Shown here: piece after piece, positions 32,988-40,443 of the stretch
Layout of the letters: every line of letters starts with the position of its first letter
Numbering within the stretch: the stretch's first letter is position 1
Assembly (NCBI RefSeq): GCF_014203835.1
Contig: NZ_JACHJW010000001.1
Location: 5,840,501-5,904,500, forward strand
DNA from: Micromonospora polyrhachis
GTDB lineage: Bacteria; Actinomycetota; Actinomycetes; Mycobacteriales; Micromonosporaceae
Length of the DNA: 64,000 nt
Reading direction: 5' to 3'
Translations under genes and position numbers: made by a program
Notes under the pieces: model-generated
Database searches by the model: none
The model's input: only the letters and a program-made list of their open reading frames with translations
Told to the model about the DNA's origin: nothing

Positions 32988-33353
32988 TCAGTGGGTGTCA
33001 GTCCACGGCTTGACGGCTGCGGCGACCACCGCCTCCACGTCCTCGACGCCCTTGGCATCGAGGTGCAGTTTGGTGCCATCCGGAAGTTCCAATCGCAGTC
33101 CGACCTTGCCTGGTCGGCCAGGCGAGCGACGGCGCAGCCAGAGAGCCAGCCCGGTGGCGAGGATGGTCGCTACGCCACCCGGCACGAGGGCGATGGAGAT
33201 CGCCTCGATGGCGGTACCCATCTCATCCGGCCCAGGTAATGCGCGTACTGGTCGGATGCGGCCTCGAAGTTCGTCGTAGTCGCTGAGGAGGTCGACGAGG
33301 CTGGCGAGATCATTCTCGCTGCCGTTCTCGATGTGCAGTACCGCGAGAGGCAT
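32988..33353 (-). CDS. Effector-associated constant component EACC1
   Basis: The ATG at 33353 follows TAGGAACC, giving 121 aa. The layout matches the EACC1 family described from comparative genomics of actinobacterial conflict systems. An N-terminal beta-rich domain (VLHIENGSENDLASLVDLLS) leads to DELRGRIRPV, a helix (EMGTAIEAISIALVPGGVATILATGLALWLRRR) that could enter the membrane, and a C-terminal domain (VGLRLELPDGTKLHLDAKGVED). EACC1 is found next to effectors such as caspases or trypsin-like proteases. Here it is directly coupled, as TGA-G-ATG, to a caspase-HATPase protein. Its molecular role is inferred to be an adaptor or trigger. Confidence 0.85.
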   Translation of the reverse strand: MPLAVLHIENGSENDLASLVDLLSDYDELRGRIRPVRALPGPDEMGTAIEAISIALVPGGVATILATGLALWLRRRSPGRPGKVGLRLELPDGTKLHLDAKGVEDVEAVVAAAVKPWTDTH

Positions 33354-33457
33354 CGAGTGGTTCCTAACGTCGGAGAGTTGACCTGAATCGTTACCGGGAC
33401 CTGACCGTCCAGTATGCACATCGGCCGCGACTGGGCGAGCGTCGAGAAGGAATACGG

Positions 33458-33473
33458 ACTGACGGCCAACCTG
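33458..33473. repeat. 16-bp direct repeat flanking the EACC1-caspase operon, copy 2
   Basis: ACTGACGGCCAACCTG is identical and co-oriented to 31354-31369, about 105 bp upstream of the EACC1 start. Confidence 0.75.
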
Positions 33474-33491
33474 CGGGCGTGCTCGCCTGCT

Positions 33492-33510
33492 CCCCGCGTC
33501 AGACGCGGGG
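33492..33510. other. Short perfect hairpin in the divergent intergenic region
   Basis: CCCCGCGT-CAG-ACGCGGGG lies upstream of both the EACC1 operon and the plus-strand cluster. It is in the wrong place for a terminator of either, and may be an operator or the end of a lost gene. Confidence 0.4.
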
Positions 33511-33633
33511 CTGCACGAGGGTGATCGCGCCCGATAGTGTGCGTGGGGTCACGGATAGGTGACGACCCCTACGTCGTGTCGGTGACCCGCCCCTCTGTGC
33601 TCGGCCATCGACAGCCGCTACCAGGAGGATCAC

Positions 33634-33897
33634 ATGGCCAGCATCGAGGAAGTCAAAGCAATCCTTGCCCAGGCCGCCGAGCAGGGCAATGTCACGGTCA
33701 ACCAGATCCAGGCCGCTGCCGCCAACGTCGAGCAGGTGCTCAACCGGCTGCGAGCCGTCTCGGCCGGTACGGGGCACCCGAAGACCGCCGAGGCGATCGC
33801 CCGTGCCGAACAGGCCAAGCAGCAGCTCGCCCAGGCCGCCGTCCTGATCCAGGGCAGCTCCGCCGCCGCCCGCGAATACCGCAGCCTCCTCGGCTGA
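33634..33897 (+). CDS. Small helical protein (WXG100-like), first of cluster
   Basis: An 87-aa all-helical protein preceded by AGGAGG. The two helices are alanine/glutamine-rich (ASIEEVKAILAQAAEQGNVT and TAEAIARAEQAKQQLAQAA) with a central turn at SAGTGHP, and it ends SAAAREYRSLLG. The size, the helical hairpin and the aromatic C-terminal motif resemble type VII (ESX) substrate partners, though the WxG turn is absent. The next gene encodes a second protein of the same size and ending (SAADKYLRSL), so the two may form a heterodimer. Function is inferred from resemblance only. Confidence 0.7.
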   Translation: MASIEEVKAILAQAAEQGNVTVNQIQAAAANVEQVLNRLRAVSAGTGHPKTAEAIARAEQAKQQLAQAAVLIQGSSAAAREYRSLLG

Positions 33898-33906
33898 GGC
33901 CAGCCG

Positions 33907-34164
33907 ATGAATATCGGCGAGGTCAAGGCAGCCATCCAGGCAGGTATTGAGGCGTCCGAGCGGAGCAGCCAGCTGATGGATGAAGTCCGGGGGAAGGTGT
34001 GTCAGACCCACGAGCTTGCGGAAGTGACTGCTCAGGATAGCCAGCATGACACCCTGACCAAGGGACTACAGCTTCTCAAGGCAGTGGACCGGGAGATCAC
34101 CCTGACCCAGCGGCGGCTGGCCGACGGCACCTCTGCCGCCGATAAATACCTCAGAAGTCTGTGA
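33907..34164 (+). CDS. Small helical protein, second of cluster
   Basis: An 85-aa helical protein: MNIGEVKAAIQAGIEASERS, a middle helix (LTKGLQLLKAVDREITLTQ) and the ending SAADKYLRSL, like that of its upstream neighbour 9 bp away. One Cys and no WxG are present. Its stop overlaps the GTG of the next gene, so the cluster is tightly coupled. It is probably a partner of the first protein. Codon use shifts toward A/T-ending codons from about here, unlike the core genes of the window. Confidence 0.7.
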   Translation: MNIGEVKAAIQAGIEASERSSQLMDEVRGKVCQTHELAEVTAQDSQHDTLTKGLQLLKAVDREITLTQRRLADGTSAADKYLRSL

Positions 34165-34811
34165 TGGGGGATAGCGTCGGGGACGTCGTCCGCCAGTTCC
34201 AACGAGTGATCGATGCGTTGGACCAGACCGCCGGTGTGGTGAAGTATGCGCAGGCGGTTACAGAGCAAGCGTACGGTCACTACGACAAGGCGATGCGCGG
34301 CAGCGCTCATGATGATGTGACTCGCGCGAAGCGGGCGACTCAGACTGCCGCCGAAAAGGCTGGCAAGGCTGGTCGCCTTCTTTCGGAGGCGGCCACGGCG
34401 TTTGCTGAGTACGTGAACCACATAGCGCCCGGTAGTGTGGCTATCGCATCGGCGACGTCGGAGGGGATGCTCGGCGGCGAACAACTGGTTAGGTTGCCGG
34501 GGCGGCGCGGATCCCTGTCAAGTCGACTCCTGAACAAGACTAAAGATGTTGCGAACTCGGATGACGGTTTGCAGCATGCCAAGAAGATCGCGAATGCGAT
34601 CCAAGATGCCGTACGGCCCAGCGGAACAGCAGCGCCGAAGACGGTGGGGCCGACTATTAAACCATCGTCAGCTCCTCAAGGCGCACATGCAGGCGACGTG
34701 CTGCTGACGACCTTGGTGGTGGCTGTGATGGGTGTGAAAGGTGCCGAGTTGGCTGCAAGGTTGCGTCGGAAAGTCCAGAGCAACCGGATGAAGGGCAAGC
34801 GAGGAGCGTAG
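34161..34811 (+). CDS. Helical protein with C-terminal hydrophobic segment, toxin-cluster component
   Basis: The 216-aa protein starts with GTG overlapping the previous stop; an ATG follows immediately. The first 95 residues are helical (VVRQFQRVIDALDQTAGVVKY, AAEKAGKAGRLLSEAATAFAEYV) like the two smaller neighbours. A charged, flexible middle follows, with PSGTAAPKTVGPTIKPSSAP, then a hydrophobic stretch (AGDVLLTTLVVAVMGVKGAELAA) and a basic end (RLRRKVQSNRMKGKRG). It could be a secreted or membrane-associated effector or scaffold. No catalytic motif or family is recognised. Confidence 0.65.
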   Translation: MMGDSVGDVVRQFQRVIDALDQTAGVVKYAQAVTEQAYGHYDKAMRGSAHDDVTRAKRATQTAAEKAGKAGRLLSEAATAFAEYVNHIAPGSVAIASATSEGMLGGEQLVRLPGRRGSLSSRLLNKTKDVANSDDGLQHAKKIANAIQDAVRPSGTAAPKTVGPTIKPSSAPQGAHAGDVLLTTLVVAVMGVKGAELAARLRRKVQSNRMKGKRGA

Positions 34812-34813
34812 AG

Positions 34814-35245
34814 ATGGAAAAGAACACCCTCTTCTTGAAAGCGATGCTTCAGCAGGACTGGGACTTGTTCGAAAAGCTCTCGGCTGAGTTCGAGCAGCAG
34901 GGCAAGGGGACGCCAGTGGCAATCATCGGCACTGCCTTCCACCTCGCCGTACATCAGCGCTTCGGGCATAGTCGGAGCATGGACGATGTCATCCGCTTCG
35001 TTGCGGATGCGCGAGCCTTCCTCTCTGAGGGACGAGACCTTCCCACCCGGGAAGCCGAAGCGCTCATCTGCGCCACCCTCGATATGGATTTTCCTGACGT
35101 CGAAGAAATCATCGACAGCCTCGACGTCGGTGCTATGGCGGAAATCGAAGGCCAGCTTCTGTTCAAGCTCGTGTCGGATGCGAGCCCATCGGAAGAGCAA
35201 CTCGACGCCTTCCTGGTAGAGGCGGAGGTCCTTGCCAGGCAATAG
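34814..35245 (+). CDS. Immunity-like helical protein, paralogue A
   Basis: A 143-aa acidic helical protein starting 2 bp after the previous stop. Features are DWDLFEKLSAEFEQQGKG, GTAFHLAVHQRF, VIRFVADARAF, EAEALICATLDMDF and the ending SEEQLDAFLVEAEVLAR. The gene at 35814-36236 encodes a paralogue with the same order of motifs (FVAELRSQ, VIAATLD, SDAELDALLHDAARLA), and a decayed third copy lies between them. Small acidic helical paralogues repeated beside a toxin are typical of immunity proteins. That role is inferred from context. Confidence 0.65.
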   Translation: MEKNTLFLKAMLQQDWDLFEKLSAEFEQQGKGTPVAIIGTAFHLAVHQRFGHSRSMDDVIRFVADARAFLSEGRDLPTREAEALICATLDMDFPDVEEIIDSLDVGAMAEIEGQLLFKLVSDASPSEEQLDAFLVEAEVLARQ

Positions 35246-35305
35246 GCCATGCCTGGGCTTGCCTCGGCGGTTCGGTTTATGTAGGAGTGGCGAGGTTGCG
35301 AGCGC

Positions 35306-35727
35306 GTGAGCGGAACTGAGTGAACTGATCCGGGCGATGGCTCGGCGTGACTGGGGACGATCGACCGCCTGCTAGACGAGCTGCGCGCGCTCGAATGGGA
35401 TGGGGCGACGTAGGAGATAGGCACGGCGTTTGCTCTGTCTGTTTATCGACGTTTTCATGGTCGAGCGGACCTGCATCAGATCAGCCGCTTTGTTGCCGAG
35501 ACGCGCTCGCAGTACCAGGATGGGGGGGATTGCCGGTGCTCGAAATGGAAGGGCTGATCCGAGCTGCGTTGGGCGAGGTGGATCTGATGGACACTGTTAG
35601 TCCGGACATTGCGTTGTCTGCTCAGATTTTCATCTTTGGAATCTTGCTCCAGGATGATCGCCTTGCCGAAGCTGAGCTCGAATCGTTTATCAAGGAGGCC
35701 GAAGGGCCAGCCGTTGAGTTCATGTAG
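35306..35727 (+). pseudogene. Decayed third paralogue of the immunity-like family
   Basis: Translated pieces in three frames line up with the flanking paralogues: ELSELIRAMARRDWG, then IDRLLDELRALEWDGAT, then a TAG, EIGTAFALSVYRRFHGRADL and ISRFVAETRSQYQDGG. At a run of seven G (35522-35528) the frame shifts to LPVLEMEGLIRAALGEVD and ends AELESFIKEAE. So at least two frameshifts and one nonsense codon separate intact homologous segments, and the likely GTG start at 35306 is also out of frame. The final frame remains open and could in principle be translated from an internal GTG. Confidence 0.7.
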
Positions 35728-35813
35728 CTGCTGGGGCAAGAGTGCCCCACGGATCAGGACTCGGTTATCGAGAATGCGAGAGCGGCCTAGCAGGAGCCTG
35801 GAGAGGTGGTTTA

Positions 35814-36236
35814 GTGGCGATCAGCCCTGATGTCGTGGAGTACGTGCGCACTCTTGTGCGGGATGACCATGAAGCAAACGATCAGATCGAAGTGCGCTTT
35901 GGTGATGGCAAGTGGGGTGAAGCGGTTGCCTCGTTCATGAGTGCCGTATTTTTCTATGCGATGGACTTGCGCTTCCAAGGAAAGTGTGATGACAGGTCGA
36001 TCCTGGCTTTCGTTGCGGAGCTGCGGTCTCAAAACCCGGAATTCGAGATGGACCCAAAGGTGGCAGAACGGGTCATTGCTGCCACCCTCGACGATGGGCT
36101 AGAGCTTGCCGTAACCCCAGAGGCGCTTGGCGCAATTCAGACTCTCGCCGCGTACAAAGCCCTATCGGAAGCCAACCTGTCTGATGCTGAACTCGACGCC
36201 CTGCTTCACGATGCCGCGCGTCTAGCAGTCGGGTAG
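35814..36236 (+). CDS. Immunity-like helical protein, paralogue B
   Basis: The GTG at 35814 follows GGAGAGG and gives 140 aa. It shares the motif order of the 34814-35245 product (VASFMSAVFFYAMDLRF in place of GTAFHLAVHQRF, then FVAELRSQ, AERVIAATLD, SDAELDALLHDAARLA). The protein is acidic and helical, without signal peptide or membrane helix. It precedes the toxin-like gene by about 240 bp. Codon use is less GC-biased than in the core genes, which supports acquisition with the cluster. The immunity role is inferred. Confidence 0.65.
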   Translation: MAISPDVVEYVRTLVRDDHEANDQIEVRFGDGKWGEAVASFMSAVFFYAMDLRFQGKCDDRSILAFVAELRSQNPEFEMDPKVAERVIAATLDDGLELAVTPEALGAIQTLAAYKALSEANLSDAELDALLHDAARLAVG

Positions 36237-36478
36237 CAGGTCTGCTCGACCAATGGGCGCGAGCAGGTGGGGTCGTTTCGCCAGCTTCATTCGGAAATCT
36301 CCACTGGTTGACGCTCTCCAGTCATGATCGAATGGGTCGGGGCTCATGGTCCACCCCAGGTGGTCGATGTTCAGGTGGCGAGCGGCGTCCCTGGATCACG
36401 AGCCGATGCCGGATGGCTCCCCCCGGATATGCACCTTCGTCCAGTGTCTATGACATCCCGTCGTGGGACCGTGTATCT

Positions 36479-38122
36479 ATGCACGGCTTTCGTTCGCCCG
36501 CTGTCGCCGCTCGCCCCCGTGCTGTCGGGAGCATCGCCGCCCCCGCCCGGTCCCACCCGCTGCTCGCGATGCAGCGCATGGCGGGAAACCGTGCGGTGGC
36601 GGGCCTGTTGACCTCCGGGCCGATCGTTGTCCAGCGGTCCAGCCGTGACGACCTGCTGACGGCGCTGCGCACCGCCGTGCAGGCGGGGCAGTGGCAGGAG
36701 GTGGCCACTCGGCTGAATGGCTTCAACACCGCTGACATCAAGCGGCTGGCGGCCGGTCTGTCGGTGGGGGAGGCGGCGAACACCCGAGCGGCCGTGTCCA
36801 CCTATCTCGCCGGCTGGCCCCAGGAAGAGGCGATCATCGCGGCCCTGGACGCTGGCCGGGCCGAGGTGGCCAGGATCGGCCGGATCTACCACGCGTACGA
36901 AGAGGCTCTCCGCAGCGGAGACTGGCCGACGGCGGTGCAGCAGTTGCACGCCATGTCGGACGTGGACATCGCCGCGCGGCTGCGAAAGCTGCCACCGGAC
37001 TCGTTGCGGGCGCTCTGCGGGGCCGCCCCCGAGCTGAGCGAGCGGATCACGCGACTGGCGAACAGCATGGCCAGCCAGCGAGGTGTGGAGGTACCCGACG
37101 GGCTTGGACACCTCGTGGTCGGCGGACGTGATCTCGGTGCCGTCCGCGAGTTTCGTGCGGGCGGGGAGTCGACCGTCGAGGTGACGACGCCCGCAGCGCG
37201 CGGCGAGGGGGCGTCGATTGGTGCTCGGCAGATCGCCGAGGGCCTGCTGCTGGTGAGCCAGGCGGACGTCCCGCTGACCCCGGCGTCGGAGGCGGCCATC
37301 CGGAACCTTCTGGGTACTGCCGGTTCGGGTGCCGGTGCCGGTGGTGCCGGCGGCACCACTGCTCTCGCGGGCGCCGAAGGTAGCGCCGTCGCCACCGGTG
37401 TGGCCGGGACGGCACCCGCGCGAATCGCCGTCAGTCTCGCCGTACGCGTACCGGTCGTCGGTGTGGCGTTCCTGGTCGGCCTGCTCGGCCCGTACGCCGT
37501 GGGGTGGGCGATCGTCCATGCCGAGGAGGTCGACAAGGCGTTGAAGGAGTACGGCGGCACGTTGCCCCCGGGCGGCGGGCTGGCGCAACCCGAGGTGGAC
37601 ACGATGTCGGGCAGCGCGCCGTCATCCGCGCCGCAGGGTCAGCGAGAACATCAGGACGGTGGCGACGACTGCCGCGACTGCAAGCCGGGTGCCGACCCTC
37701 TCTACGGGCCGCTGGACGATCTCGGGCGGGCCACCGGCGTACGAGCGATCCTCAAAGGGCGTACCTGGAGCGGGCAGGAACCACAGGACGACCCGGCTGG
37801 TTTCGTCACCGGGATATCCGGTACGGCGGAGGGCGGCCAGCAGGCCCGCGCCCACCTGCTCGCCAAGGTACTCGGCGGCAACGGCGGCGCGCGGAACCTG
37901 GTCACCTTCGGCCAGGCCGAGAACGTGAAGATGTACGAGCAGCTTGAGTCACGGGTGGAGGAACACCTGACGCTCTTCCCCGAGCACTGCGTCGAGTTCG
38001 TCTCCACCCCGCAGTATCCCGGCCGGATTCTCTCCGCTTCGCTGATCCACCTTTTCGCCCGCGATCTCTGCACCGGGCAGGTCATCGTGAACGAGCCGGC
38101 ATACAACCGCAGCCTGCACTGA
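36479..38122 (+). CDS. Toxin-like protein: 'MQRMAGNRAV' leader, hydrophobic region, C-terminal nuclease-like domain
   Basis: From the ATG at 36479 the protein is 547 aa; the longer frame has a low-complexity start. Residues 26-40 (HPLLAMQRMAGNRAV) match the leader motif common in DUF4157-type proteins associated with extracellular contractile injection systems. Residues 55-240 are helical (QWQEVATRLNGF, DWPTAVQQLHAM). A Gly/Ala-rich hydrophobic stretch lies at about 280-345 (GVAFLVGLLGPYAVGWAI). After a Cys pair (DDCRDC) the last 130 residues resemble the NS_2-type DNA/RNA nuclease fold, with His459 in QARAHLLAKVLGGNGGARNL and the helix NVKMYEQLESRVEEHL. Upstream immunity-like genes fit a polymorphic toxin. 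No injection-system structural genes are in the window. Confidence 0.7.
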   Translation: MHGFRSPAVAARPRAVGSIAAPARSHPLLAMQRMAGNRAVAGLLTSGPIVVQRSSRDDLLTALRTAVQAGQWQEVATRLNGFNTADIKRLAAGLSVGEAANTRAAVSTYLAGWPQEEAIIAALDAGRAEVARIGRIYHAYEEALRSGDWPTAVQQLHAMSDVDIAARLRKLPPDSLRALCGAAPELSERITRLANSMASQRGVEVPDGLGHLVVGGRDLGAVREFRAGGESTVEVTTPAARGEGASIGARQIAEGLLLVSQADVPLTPASEAAIRNLLGTAGSGAGAGGAGGTTALAGAEGSAVATGVAGTAPARIAVSLAVRVPVVGVAFLVGLLGPYAVGWAIVHAEEVDKALKEYGGTLPPGGGLAQPEVDTMSGSAPSSAPQGQREHQDGGDDCRDCKPGADPLYGPLDDLGRATGVRAILKGRTWSGQEPQDDPAGFVTGISGTAEGGQQARAHLLAKVLGGNGGARNLVTFGQAENVKMYEQLESRVEEHLTLFPEHCVEFVSTPQYPGRILSASLIHLFARDLCTGQVIVNEPAYNRSLH

Positions 38123-38140
38123 TCGGCCGAATTCGCCGCT

Positions 38141-39310
38141 TCAGGGTCTCATCGCTGGTGATGTGTAGATCGTGGGGACACGGAATCTGGCGAGCCAGGT
38201 GGTCAGGCGTTGCGCTTCGGTGTCGAGCAGGCGTTGCTCGGCTGCCGCGATCGGCTCCACCAGCCGTACGTTCACGGTGCCGGTATCGTCCTGTACCCAG
38301 CAGCCGACGGCCCTGCCGTTGACCCAGGCGGTGGTGCCGGCGTTGCCACGTCGCTCGAAGAGCAGGTCGCGGTGCGGGCCGAGAAAGAAGCCTCGCTCCT
38401 GCCAGCCCATCACGGTCGGGTCGAGTACGGGCAGCAGTGCCGCCCACGGTCCGGGGTCCGGCACCCGGTCGAGGTCGTCGGGCAGCAGCCAGCCGATCTG
38501 GCCGGAGTCCAGCGTGACCGGCACCGCCGCGAGGTCGGCGAGGGCTTTGCGGGCGATGGTCTTGGTGGTACCGAGCCACCAGACGAGGTCGTCCTCGGTG
38601 CCGGGGCCGAACAAGTACAGCCAGCGGCGCACGATCTCGCGGTATCCCTCGGTGGCGGTCACCGGGTCGGGCAGGTCACCGAGCCAGTGGCGCATCAGGG
38701 TCCACCGGGGCCGGGAGGTGGACCAGCCGGCGGTGTTGGTGCCGCGCACGACGTCGGCGGTGAGGCCGAGGTGGGTCAGCACCCGTGATGCCGCCGTCCA
38801 GGGGTCGTGCGGGTTGACCGTCACCTTGACGTCGATCGTCGGTACGGTGCGGCGGATCTCCTGGGCGATCCGCCCCTCCGGTGTGTCGGCGAGCAGGGCG
38901 AGCACCTCGGTACGGGCGAGGTCGAGCCAGTCGTTGCCGTCGGTGACGAGCCCTGCCGCCACGACCTCCTTGGCCATGCGGGCGCGTTCGGTGGCGGCGA
39001 CCCGGGTGGCGGGGCCGGACCAGGCGGCGGGCAGCAGGTCACGGGGGAAGACGAACAGGGTACGCCGCATGGCGAGCTGTTTGACCAGGCTACGGTCGTC
39101 GTACAGGGCCCGGTCGACATCGACTGTCGTCATCGACTCTGTTCTTGCCCAGCACGAGAGGTAGACGGTGGCGGGCTCGGTGGCGTGCAGGACGGTCATC
39201 GCCCGGGTTACCGCCTCCGGTGACCCGACGCGGAACTGCGGGGCGAGCGCGTGCCGGGTCGCGAGCCGGGCGCGGCGCTCGGCGTCGTACACGTGGCGCG
39301 TCGGTGTCAT
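38141..39310 (-). CDS. Winged-helix DNA-binding (HTH_42/AlkX-like) protein
   Basis: The ATG at 39310 overlaps the WYL regulator's stop as ATGA, giving 389 aa; the upstream arginine-rich extension is rejected. It matches the HTH_42 (YcaQ/AlkX) family: LATRHALAPQ, VLHATEPATVYLSCWAR, MRRTLFVFPRDLLP, EDLVWWLGTTKTIARKAL, WLLPDDLDRVPDPGPWAALLPVLDPTVMGW, HRDLLFERRGNAGTTAWVNGR and the C-terminal strand. Members include DNA glycosylases that open interstrand crosslinks, whose catalytic QxQ/QxD is not obvious here. A DNA-binding repair or regulatory role is the safer reading. Confidence 0.85.
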   Translation of the reverse strand: MTPTRHVYDAERRARLATRHALAPQFRVGSPEAVTRAMTVLHATEPATVYLSCWARTESMTTVDVDRALYDDRSLVKQLAMRRTLFVFPRDLLPAAWSGPATRVAATERARMAKEVVAAGLVTDGNDWLDLARTEVLALLADTPEGRIAQEIRRTVPTIDVKVTVNPHDPWTAASRVLTHLGLTADVVRGTNTAGWSTSRPRWTLMRHWLGDLPDPVTATEGYREIVRRWLYLFGPGTEDDLVWWLGTTKTIARKALADLAAVPVTLDSGQIGWLLPDDLDRVPDPGPWAALLPVLDPTVMGWQERGFFLGPHRDLLFERRGNAGTTAWVNGRAVGCWVQDDTGTVNVRLVEPIAAAEQRLLDTEAQRLTTWLARFRVPTIYTSPAMRP

Positions 39311-40281
39311 GCGGCCGCGCCAGCGTAGCGGCGGGCGAGTCGGGCGAAGGCGTCCTTCAGCTCCCGGGGACGAATGACTTCGACGTCGGTGTCGAACCGG
39401 CCGAGTGAGGCGGCGAGAGCGGTCCATGACCAGGAGCCCTGGACGAGTTTGCAGCGGTCGGGGCTGATTTCTTCGACGATCCCGTCCCGGGTGTAGGTGG
39501 CAACGACCGTGGCGGGGAGGTCGAGGATGACTTCGCCGACGCACGGCCAGGCCGAGGAGTTCCCGTTACCACGGAACCTTCCGGCCACGAAGGTGGCCAC
39601 GTCCGCGGTCGGCAGCTGCCGTGGGGTGAAGCGTGGGCCGGTGGGAATGCGGGGGTTGATGCGGTCGACCCGGTAAATGCGCCAGTCGTCGCGGTCGAGG
39701 TCCCAGGCGACGAGATACCACCGGCCGTACCAGTTGACGAGGTGGTGCGGCTCCACCCGGCGTGGCGGCGCTTGGGCGTCCGGCTCGGTGCCGGCTGGTG
39801 CGTAGTCGAAGCGCAGCACCTCGCGGGCGTGGACAGCCGTGCCGATCGCTGCCAGCACGGTGGTGTCGGCCGGGGAAGCAGGCCGCATGCGGGGTGCTTC
39901 GACGGCAGTGACCTGTAACAGGTCGATGAGGTGACGCAGTCGGCTGGGCATGACCTGCCGGACGGTGGCCAGCGCCCGCGCTGCGGCCTCCTGGATGTCG
40001 GTGCCCGAAACGGCGGTGAGCTGCAGGGCAACGGCGATGGCGACCGCCTGGTCGTCGTCGAACATCAGTGGTGGCATCTTGGTACCGGCATCGAGCCGGT
40101 ATCCGCCGTCGGGTCCTTTGAACGTTTGAATCGGGTAACCGAGTTCGCGTAGGCGGTCGATGTCGCGTCGTACGGTGCGGGGGCTGACCTCCAGCCGTTC
40201 GGCCAGGAGGCCGCCCGGCCAGTCCCGGCGGGCCTGCAACAGGGAGAGCAACGACAGCAGCCGCGCCGAAGTTCTTGGCAT
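39307..40281 (-). CDS. WYL-domain transcriptional regulator
   Basis: A 324-aa regulator with an N-terminal DeoR-type winged helix (TSARLLSLLSLLQARRDW, LAERLEVSPRTVRRDIDRLRELGYP), a linker and a WYL domain. The characteristic residues are in LVNWYGRWYLVAWDLDRDDWRIYRVDRI (about residues 180-207), and a WCX-like C-terminus begins near VILDLPATVVA. WYL proteins sense ligands such as nucleic acid fragments and often control DNA-damage or defence genes. The ATGA overlap with the HTH_42 gene indicates a shared transcript and coupled translation. Confidence 0.92.
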   Translation of the reverse strand: MPRTSARLLSLLSLLQARRDWPGGLLAERLEVSPRTVRRDIDRLRELGYPIQTFKGPDGGYRLDAGTKMPPLMFDDDQAVAIAVALQLTAVSGTDIQEAAARALATVRQVMPSRLRHLIDLLQVTAVEAPRMRPASPADTTVLAAIGTAVHAREVLRFDYAPAGTEPDAQAPPRRVEPHHLVNWYGRWYLVAWDLDRDDWRIYRVDRINPRIPTGPRFTPRQLPTADVATFVAGRFRGNGNSSAWPCVGEVILDLPATVVATYTRDGIVEEISPDRCKLVQGSWSWTALAASLGRFDTDVEVIRPRELKDAFARLARRYAGAAA

Positions 40282-40443
40282 GAATCCGATCCTGCCGAAA
40301 GTAGTGGCCAGTTGCTGACCTCTTCACCCGCGATTGTCTTCGTGGTCGGGGCAACCACTCCGACCTCAGGCCGGCGGGGCAGCGCCGTACCCGCCGGAAC
40401 AGGACGACCCGCAAGGGTCGCAGCACAGCAAGGGGACACCGCA

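Noticed and set aside
27285-38122. Integrative element (AICE) or prophage
   Set aside because: No integrase, excisionase, replication or transfer gene and no tRNA att site were found, although the region is clearly accessory.
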